Under the pieces are notes generated by a model. It was not told the DNA's origin. It saw only the letters and a program-made list of their open reading frames with translations, and did not search any database. The position numbers and the translations under genes were made by a program. From Bacteroidota bacterium (lineage in GTDB: Bacteria; Bacteroidota; Bacteroidia; Flavobacteriales_D; Crocinitomicaceae), in NCBI GenBank assembly GCA_006226425.1, contig SBGX01000027.1, forward strand, positions 99,181 through 163,180: DNA of 64,000 nt, given 5' to 3'. Position 1 is the first letter of the stretch. Every line of letters starts with the position of its first letter. This document shows positions 45,467 through 55,288 of the stretch, piece by piece.

Positions 45467-46441
45467 CTATTTTTGTTTGGTGTAAATAAATCGTTCGCTT
45501 CTCGAAAACTGATCTGTTTTGCGATTCAGGTGTTTGACTTCAGTTGGTCGTCCGAGGGAATCATAACTAATCTGATGCAATTGGCGGTATATAAATTTGT
45601 TCTCCGAGAAAATCGAATCGGTGTATGAGGTCCAAAAATCCGTCTTCGAGTCATAAATAAAGCTTCTCTTTTCTCGGAAATGAGGGCCTGTTTTCATCCT
45701 GATTTTCAGGCTTCCCGATCGCCAGTATTCGAATTGATAAACATCTGTTTCTTCAACGACATTTTTGACCCGATAGCGCTTGAAGGGCTTTTCGAGGTTT
45801 CCCTGTACGATCCAGTCCTCTTCTTTGGGATGGAGGATGGAGTCGATGGAGAGGCTTCCCCAGTATTTCCAGGAGGGCACCAGGTAGAGTGAATAATCCT
45901 CTTCCAAATCCAGTAAACGGGTGAATTTTTTGTGTTTCACCGGGGGCTGATACAATGGATAGAATGGTGTTTCTTCGTGTTCCAGGTGCGTTTCAAATTC
46001 ATCATCTCCCTGTTCCAGAAAATTGCGAACCTGTACATGATGGAAGAAATCAAATTGCTTGTCAGGACGCAAGGTAAATCGTCGATGTTCGATCAGGCGG
46101 TGATCAGCCCAAACCTGATGATCCTGTTCAATGAGCTTTCCTGTCCGATCAAAACTGTATCGAATGTGTTTGACAGTGTCGGTCTGTATGTCTTCATCTA
46201 TCATTTCGGATTGAATAAAGAAACGGTCGATGTACTGAATTTGTTGGCTTTCGATCAGTGAATCCTGAAACAACAGGGAAAAATTCACTTCCTTTTCAAA
46301 ATCGCTGTCAAAATAAATTGGATCAAGGAACTGCCTGGAGCCTTCATGAACAGTTGAATTTCCAATGGAGTCGTTTTCACACGAGAACAACAAACCAAGG
46401 GAACAGACAAGAAGAAAGAAATACCTCAAGGGAATCATCAT
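45467..46441 (-). CDS. Lipoprotein of unknown function
   Basis: 324 aa. The SPII signal has its lipobox at LLFSC (Cys21). The body is rich in YD-type and charged segments (YSFDRTGKLIEQDHQVW, SYDSLGRPTEVKHL) reminiscent of RHS/YD repeats, but not clear enough to name. It lies upstream of the helicase gene and probably shares its transcript. Confidence 0.6.
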   Translation of the reverse strand: MMIPLRYFFLLVCSLGLLFSCENDSIGNSTVHEGSRQFLDPIYFDSDFEKEVNFSLLFQDSLIESQQIQYIDRFFIQSEMIDEDIQTDTVKHIRYSFDRTGKLIEQDHQVWADHRLIEHRRFTLRPDKQFDFFHHVQVRNFLEQGDDEFETHLEHEETPFYPLYQPPVKHKKFTRLLDLEEDYSLYLVPSWKYWGSLSIDSILHPKEEDWIVQGNLEKPFKRYRVKNVVEETDVYQFEYWRSGSLKIRMKTGPHFREKRSFIYDSKTDFWTSYTDSIFSENKFIYRQLHQISYDSLGRPTEVKHLNRKTDQFSRSERFIYTKQK

Positions 46442-46498
46442 TAACTAAATGTACGATTTTTTTGAGATTTGCAGGACAAAAGATCACTAGCTTCTTAC

Positions 46499-49400
46499 TT
46501 ACCGTAACAAATTGACATGTCCGGTCATTACCTGCTTTTCACCAGTGACATCCACATAACTGAGTTTCCATGTGTAGGTTCCATCCGGACAATCCTTGCC
46601 TTTATAGGTTCCATCCCAACTGTCTTCTAGGTCGTTTAGGGTGGCAATCAATTCTCCCCAACGGTTGAAAATGTTTAGTTCAAAATGGAGGAGGCCATCT
46701 CCGACGGCCCGGAAATATTGATTATGTCGGTTTCCGTCCGGGGTAAAGGTATTGGGGACGTAAATAATCCCTTTGTAGAGAATCTGTACGTTGTCAGTGG
46801 TTACACAGCCGTTCTCATCGGTGAAATAAACGATGTAATTCGTGTTGAAGTTTGGAGCGGCGTAGGTACTCTGACAGGTGGCGCAACTCAAGCCCTTTGG
46901 TGGGGTCCATAGGAATGTGCCGTTGGCATCGGTTTCGGCCGTGAGGTAGATTTGATCTCCAATTTCAGCAATGATATTGGCCCCCAGCTCAATGGACGTA
47001 GCAGGGTACAATTCAACCCGAACAGTGTCCGTATCCGTACAGCCATATTGATCTGTACCGGTGACTGTATAGAACATCGTTTTGTCTGGGTTTGCAATAA
47101 CCGTCGGGAGGGTATTGTCATTCAAAAACAGATTGGGCTCCCAAAGGTATTTTTCCGCACCAAAAGCAAAGAGACTGACCGAATCACCTCCGCAAACGAT
47201 TTGATCTTCCGAGGCAGTAATATCCAAATGGATGACCTCGATGAAGATGGTATCGGGAGTCGTACCACAAGGATTACTGACATTGCAATAATAGTACATA
47301 CTCTCCGGTGGATTCAGGAGCACCGTGGAAGAAAGTGGATTGTTGATGTATAAGTCGGGAGTCCATTGATAAGTCGTTCCTCCCGAAACCTGAATCGCAA
47401 TCTGTTCCCCCTCACAAAGCTGGGCCTCTTCCTGGAGGATTGGCACCGGAGGATCATGAAAAACTTCGACAAAGACACTGTCCCGGTACTGACACCCGTT
47501 CACGGTAGTCGCGTCAACATAGTAATACAGTGAGTTTGGAGGGGTGACTTCCGGATTGCTGATCAGGATGTTTGAAATGAAGGTGTTGGGCGACCAGACT
47601 TGCTGTTGGGCCCCCTGAACACTGATCTCGATCGTTGAGTTGACACATATTTCCTGATCATTCGAAACCTGGATGGCATCGTCATATACTTCCAGGGTAA
47701 CATATACAGTATCTATTCCACAGCTGTCCCCAATAATGACCCGGAATTCCGTGGTCTGATCGACTGTTGCCGTTGGGTTGGAGATGTTCGGATCATCTAA
47801 AAACGATGCAGGACTCCAGGTGAAGAAGGCTCCTCCACTTGCTTCAAACTGGTAGCTTGTTCCCCGACAGATGATAGGGGGCTGGACAACCTGCCCCGGA
47901 TCGTGGCTTCCAACTTCCAGATCAAATACCACAGAATCGGAGAGTTTACAATTTTCTGAATCCGAAACGACCAGCTTGACCTGGAAAACGCCGGCATCCA
48001 GATAGGTATGGGAAGGGTCCTTAGAGGTAGATGTAATTCCATCACCAAAATCCCAGAAGTACTGATCGCCCTCCGTACTTTTATTTTCAAAAGTGACTTC
48101 CTGAGGGGCACAGATCACATAGTCCGGTTCGACAACAAGTGGGAGAATCGTGTTCAATTCAAATTTAAAGGCCGCCAGATTACAACGACTGCTGTTGCTG
48201 TTTGGTCCAGCTACCCCTGGTGTACTGACAAAACCGTTGTTCACCCCACAGGAAGAACAGACAGCATGGTAAATTCGTCCCGTCTTGTCAAAGCGGGAAG
48301 TCCCACCATCCACATGGTCCTGGGCTGCACCGCCAATGAATGTGGCATACTTCAAACCGACCGCATCTTTATCCAGCACGGCAATGTAGAATGCATCTCC
48401 GTCTGTAGTCGATTGAAAGGCATCCGAACTGGTTGGGAAATTGGAAATATTGGTTCCTAAAATGTCCCCTCCCCAGCCGGCAAAGTAGATTTCCCGGCAG
48501 TCAGAAACCAAAAAGGCGGTTGGTGAAATGGCTCTTGAATTACTGCTGCTTCCCCCCACTTTGGTGGTCCAGAGCACGGTGGAAAGATTCGGATTGTATT
48601 TGCGAATGAATTGTCCAGCACTGGGATTCCCGTACAGTCCAGCTGAAATACTCATGTTTCCGTTTGTTTGTCCATAAACATAAACGTCATTCTGGTTATC
48701 GACCTGAACAAAATAACTTTGATCGTAAGAACTGGTTCCAACAAAGGTCGAACTCAAAATAGACCCAGTGCCTTCGTTAAGTCGAAGTAAGAAACCGTCT
48801 GTAGCTCCACCATAGCTTGTTTGTGCACCATTCATGCTGAGGTTGGGGCTATTCGTTCCTCCTGTCACATAGACATCTCCGGAACCATTGCTTTGAACAG
48901 AATACCCGGCTTCCGCACCGGCCCCACCGAAATAAGTGGACCAGAGTAAACTAGAAAGATCGGGAGTCATGCGGACAAAGACGGCGTCCTGTCCACCACC
49001 ATACGGCTGATTGGCATTCAGTACAGGAAAGTCTCCGGAATTAGTCGTACTGGCAATAATGACATTTCCGGCTTCATCCAGAATAATTTCTCCACGAAAA
49101 TTGTCCCCGTAGTTGTGGACCAGATCAACACTGCTACTCAGATCTCCGGCGATCAACCCATCGTTTGCGCTTCCACCCAAAAAAGTACTGCAAATCAAAT
49201 CTGTTCCGTCAGAATTCAGTTTGGCGACCACAATATCGGTTCCGTTGTAGTCTAGTCCGGATGCTGTTTGAATAATCTGTCCCCCGGCAAAATTGCTCTG
49301 AAAGGAATTTCCGCGCATTGGAAAATTGGAGGAAGAAGTAGCGCCTAGTACGAAGAGATTTCCATTGTCATCGACCACCAAACTTAATGGAGTTTCATTT

Positions 49401-50386
49401 CCGACCGAAGCCCCCAAGTAGGTGGAATACAAAAATACGGAGCCATCAGCTGAGAATTTTGAGATACCCATGTCAAAACCGGGTAAGCTTACTCCAGAGG
49501 TCGTTCCTCCATCATAATTATTGTCGTAGGAACCGGCGGTTAGGGGATAACCAGAGGCGAAGACAATTCCACCCGCATAGAGGTTGGTGGCCGCATCAGG
49601 AGTCGCTGTATTCCCCCAGTTGTCGGCCGTCGATCCTGTGTAAGAAGAAAAAGTCAGACTGGGATCAATGACGAGCGTTTGTTGTGCGTTGTATCCTTCC
49701 GGGAACTCGTAGCTCAATTGATTCCCTTTCAATTTATATTTGACAGGAACCCGATGCTTATTCCCTTGTTCGTCCAGGTTCCAGGCGATGGGTTTTCCTT
49801 CATGAATGATTCCGAAACTGTGATGAATGTCAAGTGCACCGGATTTCAGGAGTCTAATGTTGTCTGCCCCCGAATAAGTGTTGATGATCTGAACGGGGTC
49901 CGCTCCTGGGGCGACGTAAAAACTGTATTTGAAATCATCAGTTCCCGATTCAAGCACGAGGTCGATCCCAGCATAAAAATCCCGGTATTTTACACCGGAG
50001 CACGATTTGACCTTAGATTTCCATTTGGCTGGATCGTTGTCGAGGAAATAGTTTCGATAGAAATTGGAAAAACCTGTTTTCTCCTGAATGGCATTCAGAT
50101 TGGAACCCTGAAAAAATGATTTTATGGCGTGAAAGCGCAAATTGTCATGTTCTTTCTTCTTGTCGCCATCATGATGACTATGATAGTATTCGTAAGCGTT
50201 GTTGAAGTGAAAATAGAAGCCCTGCTTCTCAATCAACATCTCCCCATGATTCAGGTCCACTTTATATTGAATCCGATCATCCCATTGTCCTTCATTTGGA
50301 TGCATCCAGGAAGAAACGTCCTGTGATCTGGAAACCAATGCTACCAGAACAAAGCAAATGAGTGATATGAAGGATTGATACTGCAA
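46499..50386 (-). CDS. T9SS type B surface protein with SBBP-like, PKD and CHU C-terminal domains
   Basis: 1295 aa. Signal peptide about 1-21. The N-terminal 240 residues follow the DUF7948/SBBP-associated pattern (WMHPNEGQWDDRIQYKV). Residues about 250-740 hold beta-propeller repeats (STYLGASVGNETPLSLVVDDNGN, STFLGGSANDG, STYFGGAGAEAGYSV). A PKD domain (YFWDFGDGITSTSKDPSHTY) and several Ig-like repeats follow. The last 90 residues are the gliding-motility-associated C-terminal domain (YVPNTFTPDGNRHNQYF; FNRWGELI). Likely cell-surface adhesin. Confidence 0.9.
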   Translation of the reverse strand: MQYQSFISLICFVLVALVSRSQDVSSWMHPNEGQWDDRIQYKVDLNHGEMLIEKQGFYFHFNNAYEYYHSHHDGDKKKEHDNLRFHAIKSFFQGSNLNAIQEKTGFSNFYRNYFLDNDPAKWKSKVKSCSGVKYRDFYAGIDLVLESGTDDFKYSFYVAPGADPVQIINTYSGADNIRLLKSGALDIHHSFGIIHEGKPIAWNLDEQGNKHRVPVKYKLKGNQLSYEFPEGYNAQQTLVIDPSLTFSSYTGSTADNWGNTATPDAATNLYAGGIVFASGYPLTAGSYDNNYDGGTTSGVSLPGFDMGISKFSADGSVFLYSTYLGASVGNETPLSLVVDDNGNLFVLGATSSSNFPMRGNSFQSNFAGGQIIQTASGLDYNGTDIVVAKLNSDGTDLICSTFLGGSANDGLIAGDLSSSVDLVHNYGDNFRGEIILDEAGNVIIASTTNSGDFPVLNANQPYGGGQDAVFVRMTPDLSSLLWSTYFGGAGAEAGYSVQSNGSGDVYVTGGTNSPNLSMNGAQTSYGGATDGFLLRLNEGTGSILSSTFVGTSSYDQSYFVQVDNQNDVYVYGQTNGNMSISAGLYGNPSAGQFIRKYNPNLSTVLWTTKVGGSSSNSRAISPTAFLVSDCREIYFAGWGGDILGTNISNFPTSSDAFQSTTDGDAFYIAVLDKDAVGLKYATFIGGAAQDHVDGGTSRFDKTGRIYHAVCSSCGVNNGFVSTPGVAGPNSNSSRCNLAAFKFELNTILPLVVEPDYVICAPQEVTFENKSTEGDQYFWDFGDGITSTSKDPSHTYLDAGVFQVKLVVSDSENCKLSDSVVFDLEVGSHDPGQVVQPPIICRGTSYQFEASGGAFFTWSPASFLDDPNISNPTATVDQTTEFRVIIGDSCGIDTVYVTLEVYDDAIQVSNDQEICVNSTIEISVQGAQQQVWSPNTFISNILISNPEVTPPNSLYYYVDATTVNGCQYRDSVFVEVFHDPPVPILQEEAQLCEGEQIAIQVSGGTTYQWTPDLYINNPLSSTVLLNPPESMYYYCNVSNPCGTTPDTIFIEVIHLDITASEDQIVCGGDSVSLFAFGAEKYLWEPNLFLNDNTLPTVIANPDKTMFYTVTGTDQYGCTDTDTVRVELYPATSIELGANIIAEIGDQIYLTAETDANGTFLWTPPKGLSCATCQSTYAAPNFNTNYIVYFTDENGCVTTDNVQILYKGIIYVPNTFTPDGNRHNQYFRAVGDGLLHFELNIFNRWGELIATLNDLEDSWDGTYKGKDCPDGTYTWKLSYVDVTGEKQVMTGHVNLLR

Positions 50387-50469
50387 ATTGCGGTGGGTGT
50401 TGCCTTAACTATTATAAACGCAAAAAAAAGTGAAAAGTTGTACTGCCATCAGACTAAAAATAAGAATAA

Positions 50470-52131
50470 TCAGTTGAATTTGATGGATTTGGCGGGGTGG
50501 ATTCGGGAGATAACCAACGATGGAATCAACATGGCTATCAGGCAGATAAAAATGGTCAACAGATTAATCAATAGGATAGAGATCCAATTTAGCTCAATCG
50601 GAGCAGCATTCAAATAGTAAACGGCCGGGTTCAATTTGATGACCTGAAAATAGTCCTGAATCAGACATAAGCCTAGCCCAATGAGGTTTCCCCAGAACAT
50701 TCCTTTGAGGATCAAAAAGGCAACCTGATACAAAAAGACTTTACGCACTGACCAGTTGTTGCTTCCCATGGCTTTTAACAGACCAATCACCGGAGTTCGG
50801 AGAAGAATGAGCACGAGCATGGCGGATCCCATATTGATGATTCCGATCAATAGCATGAGGGAAATAATGATCCAGACATTGATGTCCAGAAAACCGAGCC
50901 AGATAAAAATTTCTTGCTGCTGTTCTTTGATTCCAGAGACCCGGATATCCTGGTGTTCACTCGAATAATTGAAGTTGACCAGTGATTTAAGTTCAGCCAG
51001 GTGTTCGTCAAAGTGATCCCAGGAATGAAAATTGAACTCATAGGCCCCGATATAATTTTGATGACTTCCCTGCCCGTCGATCATTTCAAAATCGATGGTG
51101 CGGTCTTTGGCGAACAGTCTAAATTTGGTGCCGCTTTCGTTGAGGTATTCCCGCCGAATGGTTCCGTCTGCCTGGCATTGGATGGGGAAATTGTGTTCTG
51201 TGGAACTGTTGATGTGGACTTTCAGATAAGCCGTATCCGGGATGGTAGTTTGTTCGTTTTTCCCATTGATAAACATCCAGTAATCAGAAGCGATCAGACG
51301 AAATACCGTGTCTTTTTCCGGGTACCAGGTAAAGGCCGGATAAGCTTCATATCCCTTTCCCCAGTCATAACGATAGTTTCCGTTTCCGCCGCTTACGATT
51401 CCCTTGATCACCAGGTATTGATCGACCAGTGTGTCCAACACCCGAATACTCGATTGAATTCCCCAATCATTCAACTGTTGGATATGTCGGATATCACAGA
51501 GCATGATTTGCTTGTCAAAATCCTCCATGCCTGTTTCAAAAATCCCGGCCAGTCGGAAGAATTTCTTTAAGGGCTGATTTTTAACGAAAAAGGCCGTGAC
51601 GCGATCTCCCACCTGATAGCCCAGGTTATTGGCGACCTTGGCAGAAAGGATGATCTCATCCGAAATTTGTTCCTTGCCAAAGTGGGGTATTTTTCCTTTT
51701 TTCAGGTGTTTTTTGAAAAATTGAAAATCAAAGCGTTCATCAACGCCTTTAACGAGCATGCTTTGAATTTCCTGCGGTCCCTCTTGCTTTTTATCTGATT
51801 GCAGAATAGCGGGCTTGTAGGCGATGGGTTGCACGTTTTTAATAAAGGAAAGTGAACGGGTCGCCTCTACCAGCCGTGGATTTCGTTGAATGGCCTCGTT
51901 TTCGTAGAGGGTAGATGATTCACTGGAGGCGGCAAAAGCGTGCGAACCAAAACCAAGAACTTTGTTACTGACTTCATTCTTAAATCCAATGACGACAGCC
52001 ACGGTAATGATATTGACGAGAACCGCCAAACTGATACTGATGATGGAAATTTTAACGATCGGTCGCGAAACTTTTTTACCTTCGACCTGGTTTTTCAGGT
52101 ATTTTCGTGCTATGAAGTATTCAAAGTTCAA
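50470..52131 (-). CDS. ABC transporter permease, FtsX/LolE family
   Basis: 553 aa. The start is a TTG at 52131, giving the conserved MNFEYFIARKYL opening of Bacteroidota LolE-like permeases. One transmembrane helix lies near residues 28-50, then a long periplasmic domain, then three helices in the last 170 residues (FIWLGFLDINVWIIISLMLL, LKAMGSNNW motif). It probably moves lipoproteins or a similar substrate with an ATPase encoded elsewhere. The start region overlaps the divergent gene 52112-53377 by 20 bp. Confidence 0.8.
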   Translation of the reverse strand: MNFEYFIARKYLKNQVEGKKVSRPIVKISIISISLAVLVNIITVAVVIGFKNEVSNKVLGFGSHAFAASSESSTLYENEAIQRNPRLVEATRSLSFIKNVQPIAYKPAILQSDKKQEGPQEIQSMLVKGVDERFDFQFFKKHLKKGKIPHFGKEQISDEIILSAKVANNLGYQVGDRVTAFFVKNQPLKKFFRLAGIFETGMEDFDKQIMLCDIRHIQQLNDWGIQSSIRVLDTLVDQYLVIKGIVSGGNGNYRYDWGKGYEAYPAFTWYPEKDTVFRLIASDYWMFINGKNEQTTIPDTAYLKVHINSSTEHNFPIQCQADGTIRREYLNESGTKFRLFAKDRTIDFEMIDGQGSHQNYIGAYEFNFHSWDHFDEHLAELKSLVNFNYSSEHQDIRVSGIKEQQQEIFIWLGFLDINVWIIISLMLLIGIINMGSAMLVLILLRTPVIGLLKAMGSNNWSVRKVFLYQVAFLILKGMFWGNLIGLGLCLIQDYFQVIKLNPAVYYLNAAPIELNWISILLINLLTIFICLIAMLIPSLVISRIHPAKSIKFN

Positions 52132-53377
52132 TCCCTTCCGGTTTAAAAGACGAAGTTACATAAAGCTTTTATGCTTCAAAAGTATTTTGATCATTTTCAT
52201 GACTTCCTGTGGCTTTGAGATTCAGGAAGATAAACAAGCCGTTGAACAGCAAGGAGGAAAATCAGACGATGAAAAACCGACCACAAACATTTTAACGGGG
52301 GCAGATCGTACCGATCAATACCTGGATCGAATCAAAGGGAAGCGGGTGGCGATTGTCGGAAATCAGACTTCGTTGATAGCCGGAAAACATTTGGTGGACA
52401 CACTCCTGTCGCTTGGGGTGCAGGTGAAGAAAGTATTTGCACCGGAACACGGTTTTAGAGGGACTGCCGATGCAGGAGAACACATCGACCACAGCAAAGA
52501 TGCGCGAACTGGTTTGCTAGTTATCTCCCTGTACGGAAAAAACAAAAAGCCGACAGCGGAACAACTGAAAGATTTAGATGTTGTTCTTTTCGATATTCAG
52601 GATATGGGGGTCCGGTTTTACACCTATATCTCGACGCTGCACTATGTGATGGAAGCCTGTGCAGAATCCGGGAAGGAAATTATTGTGCTGGACCGACCAA
52701 ATCCACATGACAATTACGTGGACGGGCCTGTGTTGAAATCTGGCTATGAATCTTTTGTTGGGATGCATCCAGTTCCGGTGGTTTACGGAATGACGATCGG
52801 AGAATATGCTCAAATGATCCGTGGAGAATCCTGGTTAAAGACGGATAAAAAGTCTTTGTTGACCATCATTTCCTGTTCAGGATACGAACGAAAAATGGCC
52901 TATGAACTTCCGGTAGCCCCCAGTCCGAATTTAAAGAGTCATGAAGCGAGAATTTTGTATCCGAGCCTGTGCTTTTTCGAAGCAACACATGTGAGCGTAG
53001 GAAGAGGGACGGAGCGTCCTTTTGAGCTGTTCGGACATCCTGACTTTCCACCGGGAACTTTTCAATTTAAGCCGGAAAGCACCACCGGGTCGAAGCATCC
53101 AAAATGGGAAGGAAAAACCTGTTACGGATATGACCTGCATGATTCCTTATCTTCGGTTCAAAATCGCTTGCATTTGTCCTGGTTGATTCAGGCCAGGGAC
53201 CTATTGAAAGGAAACGAATTTTTAAAGAATCCACGGTTTTTAGATCTCCTGGCCGGAACAGATGAGTTACGGAAACAGTTGTTGGAAGGAAAAACGGAAG
53301 CAGACATCCGCAAATCCTGGCAGGACGATCTTCGATCTTTTATCAAGCTTCGGGAGAAGTACCTGATCTATGAGTAA
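52112..53377 (+). CDS. DUF1343/NamZ-like exo-beta-N-acetylmuramidase, lipoprotein
   Basis: 421 aa from ATG 52112 (MKYSKFNPF). The N-terminus has a basic stretch then FKSILIIFMTSC, an SPII lipobox. The body matches DUF1343: VAIVGNQTSLIAG, KVFAPEHGFRGTADAGEHI, LFDIQDMGVRFYTYISTL. NamZ-type enzymes cut N-acetylmuramic acid from peptidoglycan fragments. Its 3' end overlaps the convergent HAD gene by 35 bp, and its 5' end overlaps the divergent permease gene by 20 bp. Confidence 0.85.
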   Translation: MKYSKFNPFRFKRRSYIKLLCFKSILIIFMTSCGFEIQEDKQAVEQQGGKSDDEKPTTNILTGADRTDQYLDRIKGKRVAIVGNQTSLIAGKHLVDTLLSLGVQVKKVFAPEHGFRGTADAGEHIDHSKDARTGLLVISLYGKNKKPTAEQLKDLDVVLFDIQDMGVRFYTYISTLHYVMEACAESGKEIIVLDRPNPHDNYVDGPVLKSGYESFVGMHPVPVVYGMTIGEYAQMIRGESWLKTDKKSLLTIISCSGYERKMAYELPVAPSPNLKSHEARILYPSLCFFEATHVSVGRGTERPFELFGHPDFPPGTFQFKPESTTGSKHPKWEGKTCYGYDLHDSLSSVQNRLHLSWLIQARDLLKGNEFLKNPRFLDLLAGTDELRKQLLEGKTEADIRKSWQDDLRSFIKLREKYLIYE

Positions 53378-54071
53378 ATTCTTTTCGATCCAGGAGTTGA
53401 TCCATGCGATGGATGACAGGAAAGGAGCTAACAGAGCTTCGCTGATGAGGATCGAATAAAATGGCTTTCATCCCCAATTGATTGGCACCAAGTACATCCG
53501 CCTCCAGATTATCTCCGATCATCATACTTTCGGGAGCTTTGGCATTGGCCTGATTGAGGGCGTATTCAAAAATGCGTCGATCCGGTTTATTGAAGCCTAC
53601 TTTCTCCGAGCAGATAATGATGTCAAAATAAGGCTCCAGCCCAGAGGCCTTGATCTTCGTGTATTGCACTTCTTCGAAACCATTGGTGATAATATGCAGC
53701 GCATACTCATTTTTGCGCAACTCTTCGAGAGTCTCCAGTGTGCCTGGAAACAATTTGGTTTGCTTCGGACTGAGATCCAGGTAGGAGTCGCTTAGTTGCT
53801 CAGCCAGTGTTGGATCATGGACCTTTTGCTGTTGAAGGGTTTTGAGGAAACGTGTGTCACGAAGTTCCGCTTTACTGATCCGATGCGTTCCATAAAGTCC
53901 CCACAATTCACGGTTGATTTTTTGGTAGTGGAAATGAAAGTGTTCGAAATGATCGAAGTAATTTTCCAGACGGTAATGAGCATAGATTTCTCTGAGCGCC
54001 GTTTTTGAATTGTGTTCAAAATCCCAAAGCGTATGATCGAGGTCGAAAAAGAGGTGTTTTAATTGGCTCAT
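53343..54071 (-). CDS. HAD hydrolase, YjjG-like pyrimidine nucleotidase
   Basis: 242 aa. The HAD nucleophile motif is FFDLDHTLWDFEHN (D10, D12), the second motif is LHIITNG, and the third is MIGDNLEADVLGA. The layout fits YjjG-type noncanonical nucleotidases, which remove damaged pyrimidine nucleotides. It ends the run upp, small membrane protein, HAD, with 5 and 11 bp spacers, so it probably shares their transcript. Confidence 0.8.
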   Translation of the reverse strand: MSQLKHLFFDLDHTLWDFEHNSKTALREIYAHYRLENYFDHFEHFHFHYQKINRELWGLYGTHRISKAELRDTRFLKTLQQQKVHDPTLAEQLSDSYLDLSPKQTKLFPGTLETLEELRKNEYALHIITNGFEEVQYTKIKASGLEPYFDIIICSEKVGFNKPDRRIFEYALNQANAKAPESMMIGDNLEADVLGANQLGMKAILFDPHQRSSVSSFPVIHRMDQLLDRKEFTHRSGTSPEA

Positions 54072-54082
54072 CAGTTATTCAT

Positions 54083-54547
54083 TTAGCTGAATACGAAATA
54101 AGCCAGGCTTGTAGTGATGGCCCCATTGAGGAACATCCCGAATACAATGAGAGGAAAGGTTCGTTTATCCCGTCCATAAAATTTTGCGGTAATGATTGAG
54201 CCAATCGGAACGGAAAGAAAAAGTGGGGCATAGAGTGAAATGCCGTAAATGCCAAAGCGTTTTTTGATGTGGACAATGAACTTGTTCGCTCGGGTAAAGT
54301 TCTTTTTGACTTTGGGTATCTGTCCTTTTTGTAGGGCGTTTCGGTAGTTGGCCAATCTCTTTTTTTGAGCGCGCTCGATGAAATATTCGCTGGCAAAATA
54401 GAAAATGCTTGCACTGATTAGTGCTCCGGCAACGCAAGAAAAATAAGTTTCCAGAAAGCTCAATTGTGCGTATGGTCCGGCAAACGGAGCAAAGAGAAAC
54501 TTAATGGTTGAGAGACTAAATAAGGAAAAGTAAGCTCCCCAATTCAT
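54083..54547 (-). CDS. Small integral membrane protein
   Basis: 154 aa with three to four hydrophobic helices (about 5-20, 30-52, 97-115, 130-152) and a basic cytoplasmic loop (ERAQKKRLANYRNALQKG). It resembles small membrane proteins of the DedA or multidrug-export type only loosely. It sits between upp and the HAD gene. Confidence 0.5.
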   Translation of the reverse strand: MNWGAYFSLFSLSTIKFLFAPFAGPYAQLSFLETYFSCVAGALISASIFYFASEYFIERAQKKRLANYRNALQKGQIPKVKKNFTRANKFIVHIKKRFGIYGISLYAPLFLSVPIGSIITAKFYGRDKRTFPLIVFGMFLNGAITTSLAYFVFS

Positions 54548-54552
54548 AGGAT

Positions 54553-55200
54553 TTATTCTTTGGGGCCATAGGCCAGATCACCGGCGTCACCCAGGCCAGG
54601 CACAATGTACGATTCAGCAGTAAGTTCTTCATCAATGGATCCAACATAAATCTGCACGTTGGATGGTAGATGTTGTTTCACATAGTCAATGGCTTCTGGC
54701 GCTGCAATAGCAGTGGCCACAATCACTTGTTTGGGCCGTCCTTTTTCAAGCAGACTCTTGTATACGAGCACCATTGATCCACCTGTGGCTAACATGGGAT
54801 CCGAAATAATGAGGGTTTTGCCGTCAATACTCGGTGCGGCCATATATTCAACATGAATGTCAAATTCTTCCGGTGAATGGTGTTTTCTGTAAGCAGACAC
54901 AAAGGCGTTTTCGGCCCGGTCGAAATAGTTGAGAAGCCCCTGGTGCATCGGAAGTCCGGCCCGCAGAATAGTTGCAATGACCGGTTGTTGCTTCAATCTG
55001 AAAACAGAAGCTTTTCCTAGAGGAGTGGTTACTTCCTCTTCCTGATATTCCAATGTTTTGGAAATCTCATAAGCCATGATTTCGGAAATACGTTCCAGGT
55101 TTCTACGAAATCGGAGTGAGTCGTTTTGGATGTTTACATCCCTCAATTCACCAAGAAAAATACCAAAGACCGAATTCGTTTTGCTTAATTCGTGAATCAT
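54553..55200 (-). CDS. upp: Uracil phosphoribosyltransferase
   Basis: 215 aa from ATG 55200 (MIHELSKTNSVFG); a start at 55308 is rejected because it would extend across the ABC transporter promoter and add an unrelated leader. The PRPP-binding motif is LIISDPMLATGGSM, and the C-terminal YIVPGLGDAGDLAYG is the uracil-binding signature. It makes UMP from uracil in pyrimidine salvage. Confidence 0.95.
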   Translation of the reverse strand: MIHELSKTNSVFGIFLGELRDVNIQNDSLRFRRNLERISEIMAYEISKTLEYQEEEVTTPLGKASVFRLKQQPVIATILRAGLPMHQGLLNYFDRAENAFVSAYRKHHSPEEFDIHVEYMAAPSIDGKTLIISDPMLATGGSMVLVYKSLLEKGRPKQVIVATAIAAPEAIDYVKQHLPSNVQIYVGSIDEELTAESYIVPGLGDAGDLAYGPKE

Positions 55201-55233
55201 CGTAAAAGCTTTGGGTAAAGGTAGTCCAAAAAA

Positions 55234-55266
55234 TTGAATCGGGAAGCCTAAAATTAGGTAAATTTG
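55234..55266 (+). promoter_or_regulatory. Promoter of the ABC exporter operon
   Basis: TTG, 22 nt, TAAATTTG. It favours the downstream ATG at 55289 for the exporter, because the ATG at 55271 would lie at the transcription start. Confidence 0.7.
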
Positions 55267-55288
55267 TGCCATGTCAGGGCAGACAAAA

